This document shows, one piece after another, positions 1 to 11,299 of a stretch of 64,000 bases of DNA. The stretch is from contig JAXDDX010000003.1 of assembly GCA_034670405.1 (NCBI GenBank), positions 8,126,501 to 8,190,500 of the forward strand, given 5' to 3'. Positions within the stretch are counted from its first letter, which is position 1, and every line of letters begins with the position of its first letter. Made by a program: the position numbers and the translations under genes. The notes beneath the pieces are model-generated. The model saw nothing but the letters and a program-made list of their open reading frames with translations, searched no databases and was not told the DNA's origin. The stretch is from Hoplostethus atlanticus. Taxonomy: Eukaryota; Chordata; Actinopteri; Trachichthyiformes; Trachichthyidae.

Positions 1-158
1 GGGCAGTGCTGAGGCATTGAATCCATCCACTTCCTTTAAAGAGGATTAGCTACTGTACCTGCAGCTTAGCTTAGTTACCCCAGATAAGGATAAGGGTAGG
101 GAGAGGTCTGCAGTCTTCAGTGGCCATCTGTCTGTGTTGAGCGCTCACACTGGTGTAA

Positions 159-1390
159 ATGGAGGGACTGCTCGAGGTGGATATTTTGATATACCCAGAT
201 GAAGTGAGGATTGCTACTCCTGAAGATGTCAGAGAATGGGAACTTGAGTCTGCCAGCCAGTTGTCTATACCCACCATACGGCTCTTTGTGGCACTTTACC
301 CATACAACCCTGCTGCAATGTCTCCAAACCCCCAAACGGCTGCAGAGGAGCTGCCTTTTGTGCCAGGCCAGATAATCAAGGTAAAACATGCAGGGTCTCT
401 CTTTTTGCAAATAGGTGTAATAGTAGTGCAGTGCAATACTTAGGTATGATGTACATTTTTATATTGTGTCCTTTAAGTGCATAAGCACAAACTGCTCAGA
501 TTTGTTTGGGCCTACGTATATACTAGTATAGTAGAATTTCTATACTGGTACTATATTACTAGTAGCATACTAGAAATCATACATATACTACAGATCAGTT
601 AAAAAGCCTACAGTTTTTCTTCCAAAGAGCTTGATGGTGTTTCCTGTTTGTTCTAGATGAAGGCTAGTGTAATGCATGAAAAGCTGTTTGTTTTTCTTTA
701 TTTCCTGTTACCATTTGCTACTGATCGATGCTGATTAGTTTTCACTAATCCTGTCTGCTACTGCTACTATACATACTGTATACAGTGGGGTCCAAAAGTC
801 TGAGTCCACTACCAAGAACTGTTTGTTTTCATCATTTACCAAAAACTAATACAACTCAGTTGATACTTCTTATTCAAGAATACTTTTTTTTTTTTTTTTT
901 AATTATGTAACGTGATTGTTTTTGATAAATATAATTTGACTAAACATTTGTATTAGTTTTGATAAATGATCAAGCAAAAGAGTTCTGGGTAACAGACTCA
1001 GAGTTTTGGACCACACTGTTTATATTGCATTGTTTAAAATGGATTGATTCAAATTGGTTATTCCTTCCCAAACCATATAGTAAAGTAACTAACCACCTCT
1101 ACATTTGGCAGGTATTTGGCGATCAAGACTCTGATGGTTTCTATCATGGTGAGTCTGGTGGCCTCTCTGGTTATGTGCCAAGTAACATGGTGGCTGAAAT
1201 CCCAGTAGATGATGAGTACCTCAAGTATCTACTCATGCAGCAGGGATTCCTCCCCGTGGACTACACAGGTATCTTCCTCTCTCACCAAACAACAGTGGTG
1301 CAGCGCACTGACAAACAGATCAGGTCAGCAGTAGCCGAGAAGTCAGAGAGAAGGACTTCTGATTGCTGTCAATTTGAATCCAAGAGAATA

Positions 1391-1445
<55 letters not shown>

Positions 1446-2339
1446 ACAGTAGTAGGCTGCGTGTGTACTGTGAATGTGTGTAATTGTAGGGCGTTACTGA
1501 AAAGGAGCATGCATGCTTCTTCTCTTGAAATAATAAAGTTTCAAAAGATTAGAATTGTGCTCACTATAGTAGAGTGGCATCTAGATAAGTTAATACATAA
1601 CTACAGAGCACAGATCTCCAAAAATACTGAACAGATGTTATGATCACTGTATGGAATGATAATAAACTAAAAATGTTTGATACTGTGGTTTTGTTCACTA
1701 AGGCACTAATGATTACTTTTGGTGCATTGCCTCAAAAGTATTTTGTTATGATCTTAGCTGTTGAATGTACTGTATTGAGGCTTGATGCCCTAACCTGTTT
1801 TTCCCTTTTATTAATAATCTGTTCCAAAGGAGTACTTGTATCTTGACCCAGAGATGTGTCTTTAACATCAGGTCTGATGGATGCAGTCGATATTACTGAC
1901 GACGTGGTCGTTAGCAGAATGATGGCCATATTTGAGTATGATCCATGGGAAAGCTCACCCAACATGGACAGTGAAGTAAGCACTCTATGATACAGCCTCA
2001 TGAACGTCTTAAGTATCAAACCCGAGCTACCCATGACCCTGTTGCCAAATACAAAGAAGTAACTTGTGGCAATCTTGTAAGGAATAAAAACAACTTTAAC
2101 GTCTTCTCTTGCAGGCTGAACTTAGCTTTCGTGCAGGAGACATCATATATGTGTTTGGTGACATGGATCAAGATGGATTCTACTTTGTGAGTGGCTAAAT
2201 AATTATGATGACTAGTTCTTATACTCTGACTTTGCAGACAGCTTTACATTTGATATAATTTGTCTCAATTTAGGGGGATCTTCATGGACGACGAGGCTTG
2301 GTGCCATCGAACTTCTTACAGCCGTTACCATGGAATTAG
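159..2339 (+). CDS. RIM-binding protein family (TSPOAP1/RIMBP2-like), C-terminal SH3 exons, 5' part outside window
   Basis: This is the end of a presynaptic scaffold gene whose SH3 domains bind proline-rich motifs in RIM and voltage-gated Ca channels. Exons: about 159-380, 1112-1268, 1872-1975, 2115-2186 and 2274-2339 (TAG). The first two encode the penultimate SH3 domain (FVALYPYNP...ELPFVPGQIIK, then DSDGFYHGESGG and GYVPSNMVAE). The last three encode the final SH3 (MMAIFEYDP...ELSFRAGDIIYVFG, DQDGFYF, GRRGLVPSNFL). The protein ends shortly after, at PLPWN. The linker between the two SH3 domains is only about 20 residues, shorter than I recall for human TSPOAP1. The start of the first exon is uncertain: a TAA stands in frame just before 159 and no strong acceptor is obvious. 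The FN3 repeats and first SH3 must lie upstream. TSPOAP1 is favoured because ca4 is the neighbour, but RIMBP2/3 is not excluded. Confidence 0.82.
381..1111. other. Intron of the RIM-BP-like gene carrying a palindromic MITE
   Basis: This 731-bp intron lies between two SH3 exons. Its right half is mostly the inverted-repeat element at 783-1019. The remainder is AT-rich and shows nothing I recognise. Confidence 0.7.
783..1019. mobile_element. Palindromic MITE (Tc1/mariner-like ends), about 237 bp
   Basis: The left end reads CAGTGGGGTCCAAAAGTCTG and continues to AACTAATACAA near 854. The right end, from about 950, is its near-exact inverted complement, finishing GGACCACACTG at 1019. The arms are about 70 bp with a short AT-rich loop that includes a poly-T run near 886-900. 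A TA dinucleotide precedes the left end. No coding capacity is present. The size and long terminal inverted repeats point to a non-autonomous DNA transposon; a related left arm occurs at 62857. Confidence 0.78.
1395..1442. repeat. (CT)n microsatellite, about 24 units
   Basis: An uninterrupted CT tract in the intron between 1268 and 1872 of the RIM-BP-like gene. The open frames through it are repeat artefacts. Confidence 0.97.
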
Positions 2340-3040
2340 GATGTATGCCAGAAATGCCAAGACTCAGACTCAGTGAGAAATTATCAGTTTTTATAAAAAC
2401 AACTAAAGGGAAATTCTACCTATATGTGTCAAACATGTTTTTATGCTTACTTTTACTAGCACGACACAGTATAACTGCTTTAGATGGAAGATCAAAGAGG
2501 GTCTGTCCCATCTCTTTTGTGTGGCAACTGATCAGTCCACATGATCATGACACTGACAAATGAAAAAAAAAATCTCATGACACACACTTGTCAGAAAAAG
2601 CATTAATTTATTAAAAAAATTACAGGATGAACTGACTTTGCATCTGCCCTGTGCATGTTTCATACAAAGGTGAATATGAGCAAATGGTTACACATGCAAT
2701 ATGAAATATATATCTATATATATTGTGACATGAAAAAATAGAAAATATTTCAGTCATACCTGGGAGCAATGGCTAGATAATTTAGCCTTAAAGGAACACT
2801 TCTAAGCCTCTATATTTGCTGACCAGAGTGTATGTCCATGTTTGCCTTATACCCATATATACATTTTCTATACTTGGCTCATAATCTTTTCATATGGAAT
2901 AAGTAGTGAAAATCTTTTTCTTTTTGTTCTTGCAGCATTTTTTTATGTAAACTATGTAACAGAAACTTTGTATGAAGCAAATGATTAGTTATTTTCATAT
3001 CTGTGCAAATATCAACAATAAAAAACATCATAAAACATCT
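2340..3040 (+). promoter_or_regulatory. Probable 3' UTR of the RIM-BP-like gene with AATAAA signal at 3017
   Basis: The region after the TAG at 2337-2339 is AT-rich and non-coding. The first good polyadenylation hexamer on the + strand is AATAAA at 3017-3022, giving a 3' UTR of roughly 700 nt. The cleavage point is inferred. Confidence 0.5.
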
Positions 3041-3844
3041 TGAATTTTCTCACCTGTTTTCTTTTACCTTTAGACCTCACATGTGTTTATTCTCTATTAT
3101 CTCATTCTCCTACAATATGTAAAATCATTTTCTATCATGGCAATATGATAGAAAGTTCAGCCTCCATAAAGAACCTTTATCAGATCAGTATCTGATGGAT
3201 GAACACAATAAAAAAACATTAAAGCTGGTTTTCAAAATGGACTGGTCCTGAAAACTCTTGAAAGCCTTTACACATTGTCAGTGGACTCCGTCTTTTACTT
3301 TCCTCTGCAGCCAACAGTATACTCATCCATAAAGTAGGAAACACTACACTATGTAGTGAAGTTTAGTAGTGCTTTCTACTTTATGGGTGACAACACTGTA
3401 TATCAGTAGCTTCTGGTTGCTCCAAGGTGTCAGTATTGATCAGATGACTTGGTGGGTTTTAATAAATTCAATTAGACACAACAATTTCATAACTGAGAAA
3501 TAATTATAACCGTTGACTTTCATTTTCACCCCCAGCATTTGACACGAATGCTCCTTAAAATGATGTTGATACAGTACATTAATGAGGCGCATTAACATCA
3601 AAGTCTGTCACAGGGTGAAAAGATTCAAATTCTAGAGATTTAAATTCATTTTCAAAAGAAAAATACAACATTTTCTCCAAAAGCTATAGTGATAATCAGA
3701 TCTTAAGTTGGCGTCAGGGTCTTACCAGCTTTTGGACTCCCCAGAAGAAAGAGAACCCAGAAGTGAATGTGATCTCTTTATTAACCCTGTCTGAGACACG
3801 TGGTTTACACAGGAAAAGGCCTAACAGTCTGCGCATGCACGTGT

Positions 3845-3847
<3 letters not shown>

Positions 3848-3899
<52 letters not shown>

Positions 3900-3903
3900 C
3901 ACA

Positions 3904-3954
<51 letters not shown>

Positions 3955-3970
3955 TGTATATATATATATA
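3848..3970. repeat. Compound (CA)n-(CA)n-(TA)n microsatellite
   Basis: CA repeats run 3848-3896 and 3905-3952, separated by CTACACAG, and are followed by a TATATA run. The tract is alternating purine-pyrimidine almost throughout. Confidence 0.97.
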
Positions 3971-4871
3971 CATGCAGAGTATACAGATGTTCATGTGCAT
4001 ATGCATACACACACACACATACATTCATAGCCTACACCCATGAAGCGCAGCACAGGCATTGCTGACAAGACTGTGCTCCTTTTAAGGACATGCAGTCACA
4101 AGGCAACACCTGTTTAAAAAAAAAAAGTCAGAGTCCTATAGTAAGATAGATATTGATTCCAGCAATAATTTAAGTGGAGGTGCAACATTTACTTAACATT
4201 AAGATGTGAAATAGGAGTTTCAGAGCAAGATAACAATAAAAGATCAAAATAATTCAACCTTCTTGCCTGGGATGAAATATGACAATAGCCTTAAGAGGTT
4301 GAGTGTACTCGTTTTAGAAATAGTGTAGCTGTTAAATGTTTAGCAAAGAGAGTGTGGTCCACGTCAGCAGTGCCTTAAAAATATTTCACATATTACAGTA
4401 ATGCTGGTCTAAAATATCTAATACAGATTACAGAAACAGCGATCACATTTATATTTCTGAATACCTATTGAGGCATATACGTTTCTGTCAAAGTGTGGGT
4501 GGGGGATGGTGCAAGGCTCTTCTCTATCCCAGCAGCAAATGTGCAATATGCTTGCAACAACAGAAACTTCGCAAATAGAATAGAGATAGGGCTATGTCCT
4601 CTGTTGTCAAGACAACCCAAACCTCAGAGTCACACCATGTGAAATAAGAGGAAGTGGGGGATGGGCGGTGTGCACAAACCGAGAAAAGATATCCTTGAGA
4701 AAAAACAAAATGACACGCACGCAGACAATACTCTGGCAGCAAAAAAAATCTGTTTGCAAATGTGGTTATCATCAATTCAAGAAGGATTTGTGCAGTGTCG
4801 TCTGCTGCAGGTTAGCAGACATCACATCGAATGTACAAATCTCCTCAGTTCTGAAAAAATTAATGAAAATG

Positions 4872-4872
<1 letters not shown>

Positions 4873-4907
<35 letters not shown>
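4873..4907. repeat. (CA)n microsatellite
   Basis: About 17 CA units in intergenic DNA between the RIM-BP-like gene and ca4. Confidence 0.95.
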
Positions 4908-4908
<1 letters not shown>

Positions 4909-5877
4909 CCTTGTATGATACAAGCTCATGCGGCTTTATCTCTCTCAAGTAATCAAGGAATGCACCACTGTAATAGGCAAACATGACTGTGCATTGTGCA
5001 GCTTATCTCCCCAGCTCCACTCCACCACTGTAGCGCTAGAGGCTGTGCTTGCATCAGACATCTATTCCTGTGTAACATGGGATTATATCCAAAGCGATCT
5101 CCTTTGGTACTTAGGGTGATATAGATAGTGTTAGTGTCCCGAAACAAGTACAGCATCAGTTAAAACCAGTAGGCGTTATCCTCTCAGATCATTGACTAGG
5201 GTTGATTGTATTATCCATGATCTCTGATCTTAAGGAGACACTTGTCTTTATACTTCTGTGAACCATTGTGTTATATAATAGCACCTGTACCAGTATACCT
5301 TTCCTTTTTAGTCTTGAAAGTTTTCCTCTGAGTACAAAAGTTATCTACGTCGTCAAACAACATCAACTAACCCTGGTTAAAATGGACCATGCTGCATCTG
5401 GTATTGGACCTAATCTTGGATTGTAGCTGGAAACTCTGAATCCATCTAGTGTCTGTCTAAATACAAAACAAAAGCCACCATCCACACTCTTGTTTCTGTC
5501 AAGTCTTAAGGCTCAGTTTCATATCAATTCATGGCTATTGGTTGGTTAGTTATCCACACAATGAGAGATGAAGCGTTCCCTGGATCCTGGAGATAGAAAC
5601 AAGTTTCAGGATGTTCAAGCACGTTACTAGCATATGTTACAGCTACCCACAGTTCAATGCAGTATAACAGCCAACCAAGCAGAGACCATGTGAGAACTGA
5701 CAACAGCTTCTCAGACTTATTCAGTACTGCCACATGGTGGATCACAGTGGAAATGGCATTGATACAATCTAATTACAATCAGAACAGTATTGATAGGTTT
5801 CCAGATATGGTATCATTTCAGATATGATGTGGTAATATAACAGTTTCCTTTCCATTTTATGCGTGTGTCTGTCTGGC

Positions 5878-5883
5878 TTTATT
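5878..5883 (-). promoter_or_regulatory. Candidate ca4 polyadenylation signal
   Basis: TTTATT on the + strand reads AATAAA on the minus strand, about 620 nt downstream of the ca4 stop. Not confirmed by a transcript. Confidence 0.3.
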
Positions 5884-6320
5884 AGCTGATACCATTTACA
5901 TCAGTTATATAGTAATAATAATCATTATCACAAGTATTACAACCATATTGTGTATTGACCTCCACCGTCCCATAAAGTAAAGAGAAGGTACTCTAGAAAG
6001 TAAAGGTGAGAGCATAAAGATGTTTAATCTGCAACTAAGATGTAAAACTCATTTGATTTGCAGTACAAAATGATACTTAGGACACTCAGGTAGAAGGTTA
6101 CCTTTCTAACCACAGACACAAAATTTCACATTTCATAAGCACACTTATGTAAAGATTTTTTACCTGTATATATACATTATATTTCATGTACATTTGACAA
6201 TTAATCACTTATCATTATCAACCCTATAAATATACTTTAAATGGACAACGGTATTCATAAAGGACGACTAAAACTGCTCTGTTTCAAAACATCATAACGA
6301 CACGACAGCACAGTACATGG

Positions 6321-6479
6321 CAAGGCCGTAGCCAACATTGGGGGGGACCAAATCTGCCGGGGGGTCTGGGGGTCCCAGCGTGGTCATAGCATAGCATTTT
6401 TTTAAATTATATTTTTTATATCAATATATCGGGGGGGACATTTTGAGCATATTTTGGGGGGCTGTGTCCCCCGGCCCTG
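6321..6479. mobile_element. hAT-like MITE with 8-bp target duplication GTACATGG
   Basis: The element begins CAAGGCCGTAGCC and ends CCCCGGCCCTG, imperfect inverted ends with G/C-run flanks around an AT-rich middle. It is bracketed by identical GTACATGG copies at 6313-6320 and 6480-6487. An 8-bp duplication is typical of the hAT superfamily. It sits just 3' of the ca4 stop codon, so it is probably transcribed in the ca4 3' UTR. Confidence 0.75.
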
Positions 6480-6499
6480 GTACATGGTAAGAGCAACAT

Positions 6500-8918
6500 T
6501 CAACCCTTGGTGTACAAGGAGAGTCCACTGGATGCCAGCACTGAAGTGATGAGTAGCATAGCGCTAACCGAAGCAACACAGCCTCCAGAGTCACAGCCTC
6601 CAGAGTCACAGCCTCCAGAGTCACAGCCTCCAGAGTAATACACCTGCCGTCCATTCATGCGCTGCGCTGGCCGGTATGTTTTTACCATCTCCATCCCATT
6701 AGAAAACCGAAGCTGGCAGAATGCAGCAAGCTGTAAGAAAACCAGAGAGGAAATTGATACAAGCAGGTGAAAATCACCTCTGGCCAGTTCTTTTGATTAG
6801 CGCGAAAAGAGGTGTAACATGTTGCTTAAGATAGACAATACAATATTGTGAAAAGCACCTGTTGCCTGCTGAGTTGAATGGTGTTTTCAAACATTGTCCA
6901 AATGACAGCTTCTTCACAGTTGGGCGTAGTGAGGGAGCCCTCATAGCGAAAGTAGCTTGTCATTGTAGGAGGAATGAGCATACCCAGGGACACGCCACTC
7001 AACGTAGTGTTGGTGTCTGGTTTTGTAAAACATTAACAACACAATTGCATTAGTGAAGGGATTTCTTATTATACTACAATAGGTTCAAGGTGACAGCTTC
7101 ATTGTTCTGTTTGATTTATTGCAATGCGTTGCAGAAACGGTGTTTATTATGTGTTATATAAGTTAGCTGGCACATGTACTTTAGCCTAACAGCACAATTA
7201 TCAGCAACACATTTATTAACCTATAATCTCAAAGCAGATATGACTCACTGGGATGTTCGATATCTTTCAGAACACGTATAATGGTGTCATATTTCTTATT
7301 TGGGGTCCCCGATTCCTGAAATGAAAGAGCACAATGTGTTCTGGCAAGCTAAAATCACATTTTCTTATAGTAAATAAGAGTTTGGATAACAGGGGAAGAT
7401 TTGGTTTCACATATTAGTTTACACCCTTCTCAGAGATACAATTGATGAATGCAGTTTCTGCCAAATGCTCCGTGTTAGTGCTGCTCAACCAAAGTGCAGT
7501 CTTCACTCAAATTGCTGCTCAAATGGTGGAGATCTAATTTTGGAGCAAACCCTTCATATTACGCCTATTTTCATATTACTCATATTACATTTCCATTTTA
7601 AGTTCCTCTACACTGGTTTTCTGTGAAAGAAAAACAAGCTGACCTGAAAGAAAAATCCAAGAACTGCAACACCGGTGCGGTCTCTTAGAGCTTGGGATAA
7701 AGACTTGTACTCTTCTTTTATGTGGACAATATGCATCTGTAGATGAAGATGGCATAAAAAAAAAATTAGGATTGCTCCATCATTACTGTTTGCTCATGAT
7801 ATATTAATAAGTAATATTTTATTGTTGAAGATAAAAAAATATTTTTCATTCAATTTAATACCGTGCACAGAGGGGCTATATCATGCAGTGCTTATACCAC
7901 TTACTGAGATTCGTCATCTTCTATCACTATATATTATACCTCCATTGGATACTGTTCTCCATCAATGGTGTGTTCAGACCCTGGTCCTCCGTGTTTTCCC
8001 CAGTGTAGGTGCAGTTGTACTGCCTTGTACGGTACAGACAGATTTCCACCTTTGACCACTGCACTGGCAGGCAGGTCCACTTGGACTGGAGTAAAAGTTA
8101 TTAATGATGAGAAAGCTTTGATCATGATAGGTATGTGAACCTTTAGGGTATTTTAGGGTTTTTAAGGGTTCCAGACCTGCCAGACCTAAGGGTTATTAAT
8201 ACGTACCAGTGTGTCCATTGTTTGTGATGCGACCATGAAAAGTGTCTTGATAGCCAATAAACTTGAATGCAGTGAGACGTTCGGTATCTCGTAGTGCCTT
8301 CCTTGTGACAATGTTAATAGGAGACTGGGCTCTGCCGCCACATTGCTGTGAAACCACTCCCCATGTGTCAGGCCCTGTGAAACAAATACGATTGAAGAAA
8401 ACAACGTAACCCCCATTATGTTCTACTGCACTCAACACCAATGGGTTTCAATTTCAGTTGTTAATGTTATGATTGATTTAAGGTATACCTGTGCAGGTGC
8501 CATTGCATGTAACCTGGGACTGGTAGCACCAATCTAGTGTAGAAGGTTTGAAATGGGTAATTTATGATAAATCACATGTATACCAGAATATTGCAGAGAG
8601 AACACGATTAACCAGTCTTTGGCTATGACTTAAACCATTGAACACTGTCACTTGATTTAATGAATTTGGGATCGTTCTGTGAATCTATTATGTAATATAA
8701 TTGAACATACAAAGTGGACAGGCTATTTGGAGTCATGGAACATATTCACAAACTCTACAAGCTACAAATCCCAAAAATATGTACATTGAATATATTATTG
8801 TAATCCATTGTAATCCATTTTAATCAATTCAAGAATTTTCTTTTGCCTTAGTAAACTTACCTGCCCCTGAAATCATCTTCATGGAGGATGCAAAGAGGAA
8901 TAAAATAGGCATAAGCAT
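6500..8918 (-). CDS. ca4: Carbonic anhydrase 4-like, GPI-anchored, membrane-bound
   Basis: Extracellular alpha-carbonic anhydrase catalysing CO2 + water to bicarbonate + proton. Exons on the minus strand: 8861-8918 (signal peptide), 8489-8533 (Cys-rich, WCY...C...C), 8207-8374, 7940-8085, 7644-7736, 7249-7315, 6859-7016 and 6500-6730 (TGA); all phases agree, giving 321 residues. Zinc ligands are His116 and His118 (LHLHWGK) and His141 (MHIVH). The proton shuttle is His89 (NNGHT) and the active-site Thr lies in GSLTTPNC. The catalytic set is therefore complete. The last exon has four tandem SGGCD-type repeats followed by a hydrophobic C-terminus, as expected for a GPI-attachment signal. The start was chosen at 8918 because it opens a short hydrophobic leader. 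Fish carry several ca4 paralogues and I cannot say which this is. Confidence 0.93.
6584..6636 (-). repeat. 15-bp tandem repeat inside ca4 coding sequence (about 3.5 copies)
   Basis: On the + strand the unit is ACAGCCTCCAGAGTC, repeated without error except at the edges. On the coding strand each 15-bp unit encodes Ser-Gly-Gly-Cys-Asp, so unit gain or loss keeps frame. It lies between the catalytic domain and the hydrophobic GPI signal. Confidence 0.95.
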
Positions 8919-9267
8919 TGTTAATATATTTGTCTTGGTCTGCCTGCACTGGGTTACTTTGAAGATGGTGCCAGAGACAGAGCACCCTCAATTAAGCTGT
9001 TACAAGACATGCAGTCCCACCGATGAATCCCGCCCACATGCTTTTGCTTGACGACATTGTTTTTCTGTGGCCATTGATAACTTAAGATAAGATAATGAGT
9101 GGAATTGAGAGTTTGACTTGAAAGCGTATGCCTTGGCATGGAACAGTTGGGCCTCGTACACAATAGAAAATTCACCTCTTTTTTAATAACCAGCAGTTTC
9201 AAACTCATTCAGTAGGACAAAGCATTTTTTTATTGTATTATTCTAATCATTTTATTAGGTGTTTGGA

Positions 9268-9287
9268 GGGGGGGGGGGGGGGGGGGG
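9268..9287. repeat. Poly-G run, 20 G
   Basis: An uninterrupted homopolymer of 20 G. Lengths of such runs are often unreliable in assemblies. Confidence 0.95.
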
Positions 9288-9620
9288 CTGAACAAGAGCC
9301 GGGCTCTGTGTGCTTGTTCATTGTGTAATGCTTTTTGCAGTGCTTAGTGGAATTATGGTATGCACTGTTTAAGCCATATGGGCCCAAGAGCCTTGCATAA
9401 GGGAAGTACAGTGTGTACATCAATTCATCAACAACAAGTCAACACATCAGTTAACTATAATATAGTTAAGTGATCTCTGTGTTAAGTGAAGTGATCTGAT
9501 TTGTGTGCGTAAGAAAACCAACGTGGGATTCATGAAACATGCGGGGAACCTCGATTTGTGCGTAGAACAGGTGTATATTTGATGAATGCCAATCGTTCGT
9601 AAATTGGATGCGCGTGCCTG

Positions 9621-9926
9621 TTGAAGCCGACTTGCATAGTAGAAAGCCCTGTTCAACACCGTAAAAGGCTGCGGACTGAACGGTCGTGTGCAAGTAAACC
9701 AGGGAAAAAGAGGGAAAAGAGGAACTTTGCGGAGTCCGAAATTGAAGTGTTGCGCGCATGCGTGCATGAGAAAAAAAACAACAGAGTTTTCAGAAGCATC
9801 AGCAGCGGAGTCACAAGAACTGATAAAAGTCAAGCAAGGCAAGAAATTATGAACGCTGTCAATGCTGTTTCAGCAGAAACACACACCGTTGCTGAGGTAA
9901 AAAAAAAGAAAAAAAGAACAGTTTGA
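9621..9926 (+). pseudogene. Decayed Myb/SANT-like DNA-binding domain of Harbinger-transposon type
   Basis: The frame reads KREKRNFAESEIEVLRACV, then SSGVTRTDKSQARQEIMNAV and VNAVSAETHTVAEVKKK. This follows the pattern I know for Myb/SANT-like domains (NAIF1-type, Harbinger second ORF): F-E-xEIEVL near the start, SSGV...K in the middle, and NAV...TVAEVKKKW at the end. The usual Trp of the W-QEI segment is Arg here, and the frame ends in a Lys-rich run where the last Trp should be. No flanking splice sites or second ORF are evident, so it is most likely a fossil fragment rather than a working gene. Confidence 0.55.
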
Positions 9927-10814
9927 CATGAAACTAGATTGCAAAAAAGTATAAGGAGAAGTAAACGCGTATTATCAGCCACAGGAGGACGGCAGCGTTT
10001 TTCATAAAGAATAAGGGTATTATGTCACCTCTCCCTGAAGGCTGTCTAGGGTCGGAGGGGAGTAACACAAATGCTGACCAACGATGTAGACAAGGACAGG
10101 TGATTAAGTGAGCATAAACAAAGGTATTTATTGTACACAGGTTAACCAAACAAGAACAGCAGCAACTAATCTTCGGGGGAGCCATGGCCAAAGTAATAAA
10201 CTAAAACCCCACCCTGCTAGGCTTGCTAAACAGAACAAAACACAAGAAAGACGGGATCCAAACAAACTGGAAGCACACACCCTCTACTGAGCTCCAACAA
10301 TAATGCCTAGTCTCAACAGACGGTCAGCAATCATGAAAACACTAGCGCCTATAGCTATACACAGAATGCTCAACGGAACCGCCAACGCACACCAGAACTG
10401 CTTTGCGGCTGGACTGGAGCTTCATCCTGGCTTTTATGCTGTTGATGATTGGGAATGAGGTCCAGGTGCTGATGCTTCAGTGGTGGCCAACTGACGGGGA
10501 ACTATTGGATTAATGCAATGAGCTGGATTTATTTGTGACATGATCATGGAATAAGATTGAGTGAAAACCTTGCACTGTGATATGACATCTCCACAATAAA
10601 TAGGCTGATTTGCAGATGAAACTTGCTGCAGTAATTTCATTTTCTTTATTTTCAGGCTCAGAATTATGGCCATTAAGTCCCATTTAACCCATTTTATATC
10701 AGCAAACGTTTGGTTGAAATGCACTTTTTTGTGACACTGGTGAGGACAATCTCTTTTCACTTGCCCTCCTCTCGGGGAGGTCAGAAGGCAGGATCAGCTA
10801 CAGTAGGGATGGTA

Positions 10815-10925
10815 GGGATTGACTGACTTGCTCAAAGCCACTTCAGCAGCAAGGGTTAAAGGCAACAAGGGGGTTTGAACTCTGGTCTTCTAGTTGAATG
10901 TCTCTTTTAACCATTTGGTGACTGA
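10815..10925. repeat. SINE/LINE-tail-like dispersed repeat
   Basis: The stretch with GACTTGCTCAAAGCCACTTC, then a GGGTTTGAACTC box, resembles widespread teleost repeats with a tRNA-like B box. Identified by pattern only. Confidence 0.4.
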
Positions 10926-11190
10926 ATTAATAATTCAAGCACAATAACTGACCTTGAATATACATATGCACATATACCACTAACATACAATACTGCAACG
11001 TTCCATTATCTATGAAATCCTGTTTTTTTTTTAATAAAAGCCCCTTTTTTAAAACCACACGCTGTCTTGTAGTTGTAACTGAAGTAGGTTTCCATGCAGA
11101 GCAGCATCCTGACTCCGTGACGTTCGTGCGTCGCCTCCATTAGTTTGGCGGATTCATTCCTGCATTCATTTTATGCGTCCTCTTTTTTTT

Positions 11191-11299
11191 TAACAGTAAC
11201 AAAAGCCATCCATCCATCCAGACAGACACACAGACGGACAGCGATGGTCTGTTGTCGATAGATTGTCAACCTCTACAGATAAAGGATCTGACTCCAGAG
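11191..11299 (+). other. Probable non-coding first exon of supt6h
   Basis: A GC-richer stretch ending CTCCAGAG followed by a GTATGT donor at 11300. It lies 650 bp before the first coding exon, whose ATG at 11946 needs an upstream 5' UTR exon. The transcription start site is not visible from sequence alone. Confidence 0.45.

Larger units (their letters stand above)
3041..5877. other. Convergent intergenic region between the RIM-BP-like gene and ca4
   Basis: No protein exon with flanking splice sites was found on either strand. It holds the compound CA/TA microsatellite at 3848-3970 and a CA tract at 4873-4907. Part could be longer 3' UTR of either flanking gene, both of which point into it. 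Confidence 0.5.
8919..11190. other. Divergent intergenic region between ca4 and supt6h
   Basis: Contains the upstream flank of ca4, a 20-G run at 9268-9287, the Harbinger-type Myb/SANT relic at 9621-9926 and a tRNA/LINE-tail-like repeat near 10815-10925. The stretch 10020-10430 looks repeat-like but I could not assign it. No other supported gene. Confidence 0.5.

Noticed and set aside
959..1483. 174-codon + strand frame across a MITE, an SH3 exon and a CT tract
   Set aside because: Only the 1112-1268 part is an exon; the frame starts in the transposon arm and ends in a microsatellite.
3763..4065. His/Thr- and Cys/Val-rich open frames in CA repeats (also at 34605-35343 and 61207-61621)
   Set aside because: Repeat translation artefacts on both strands with no splice or family support.
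6584..6636. Possible CRISPR-like array
   Set aside because: Units are contiguous without spacers and lie in a coding exon of an animal gene.
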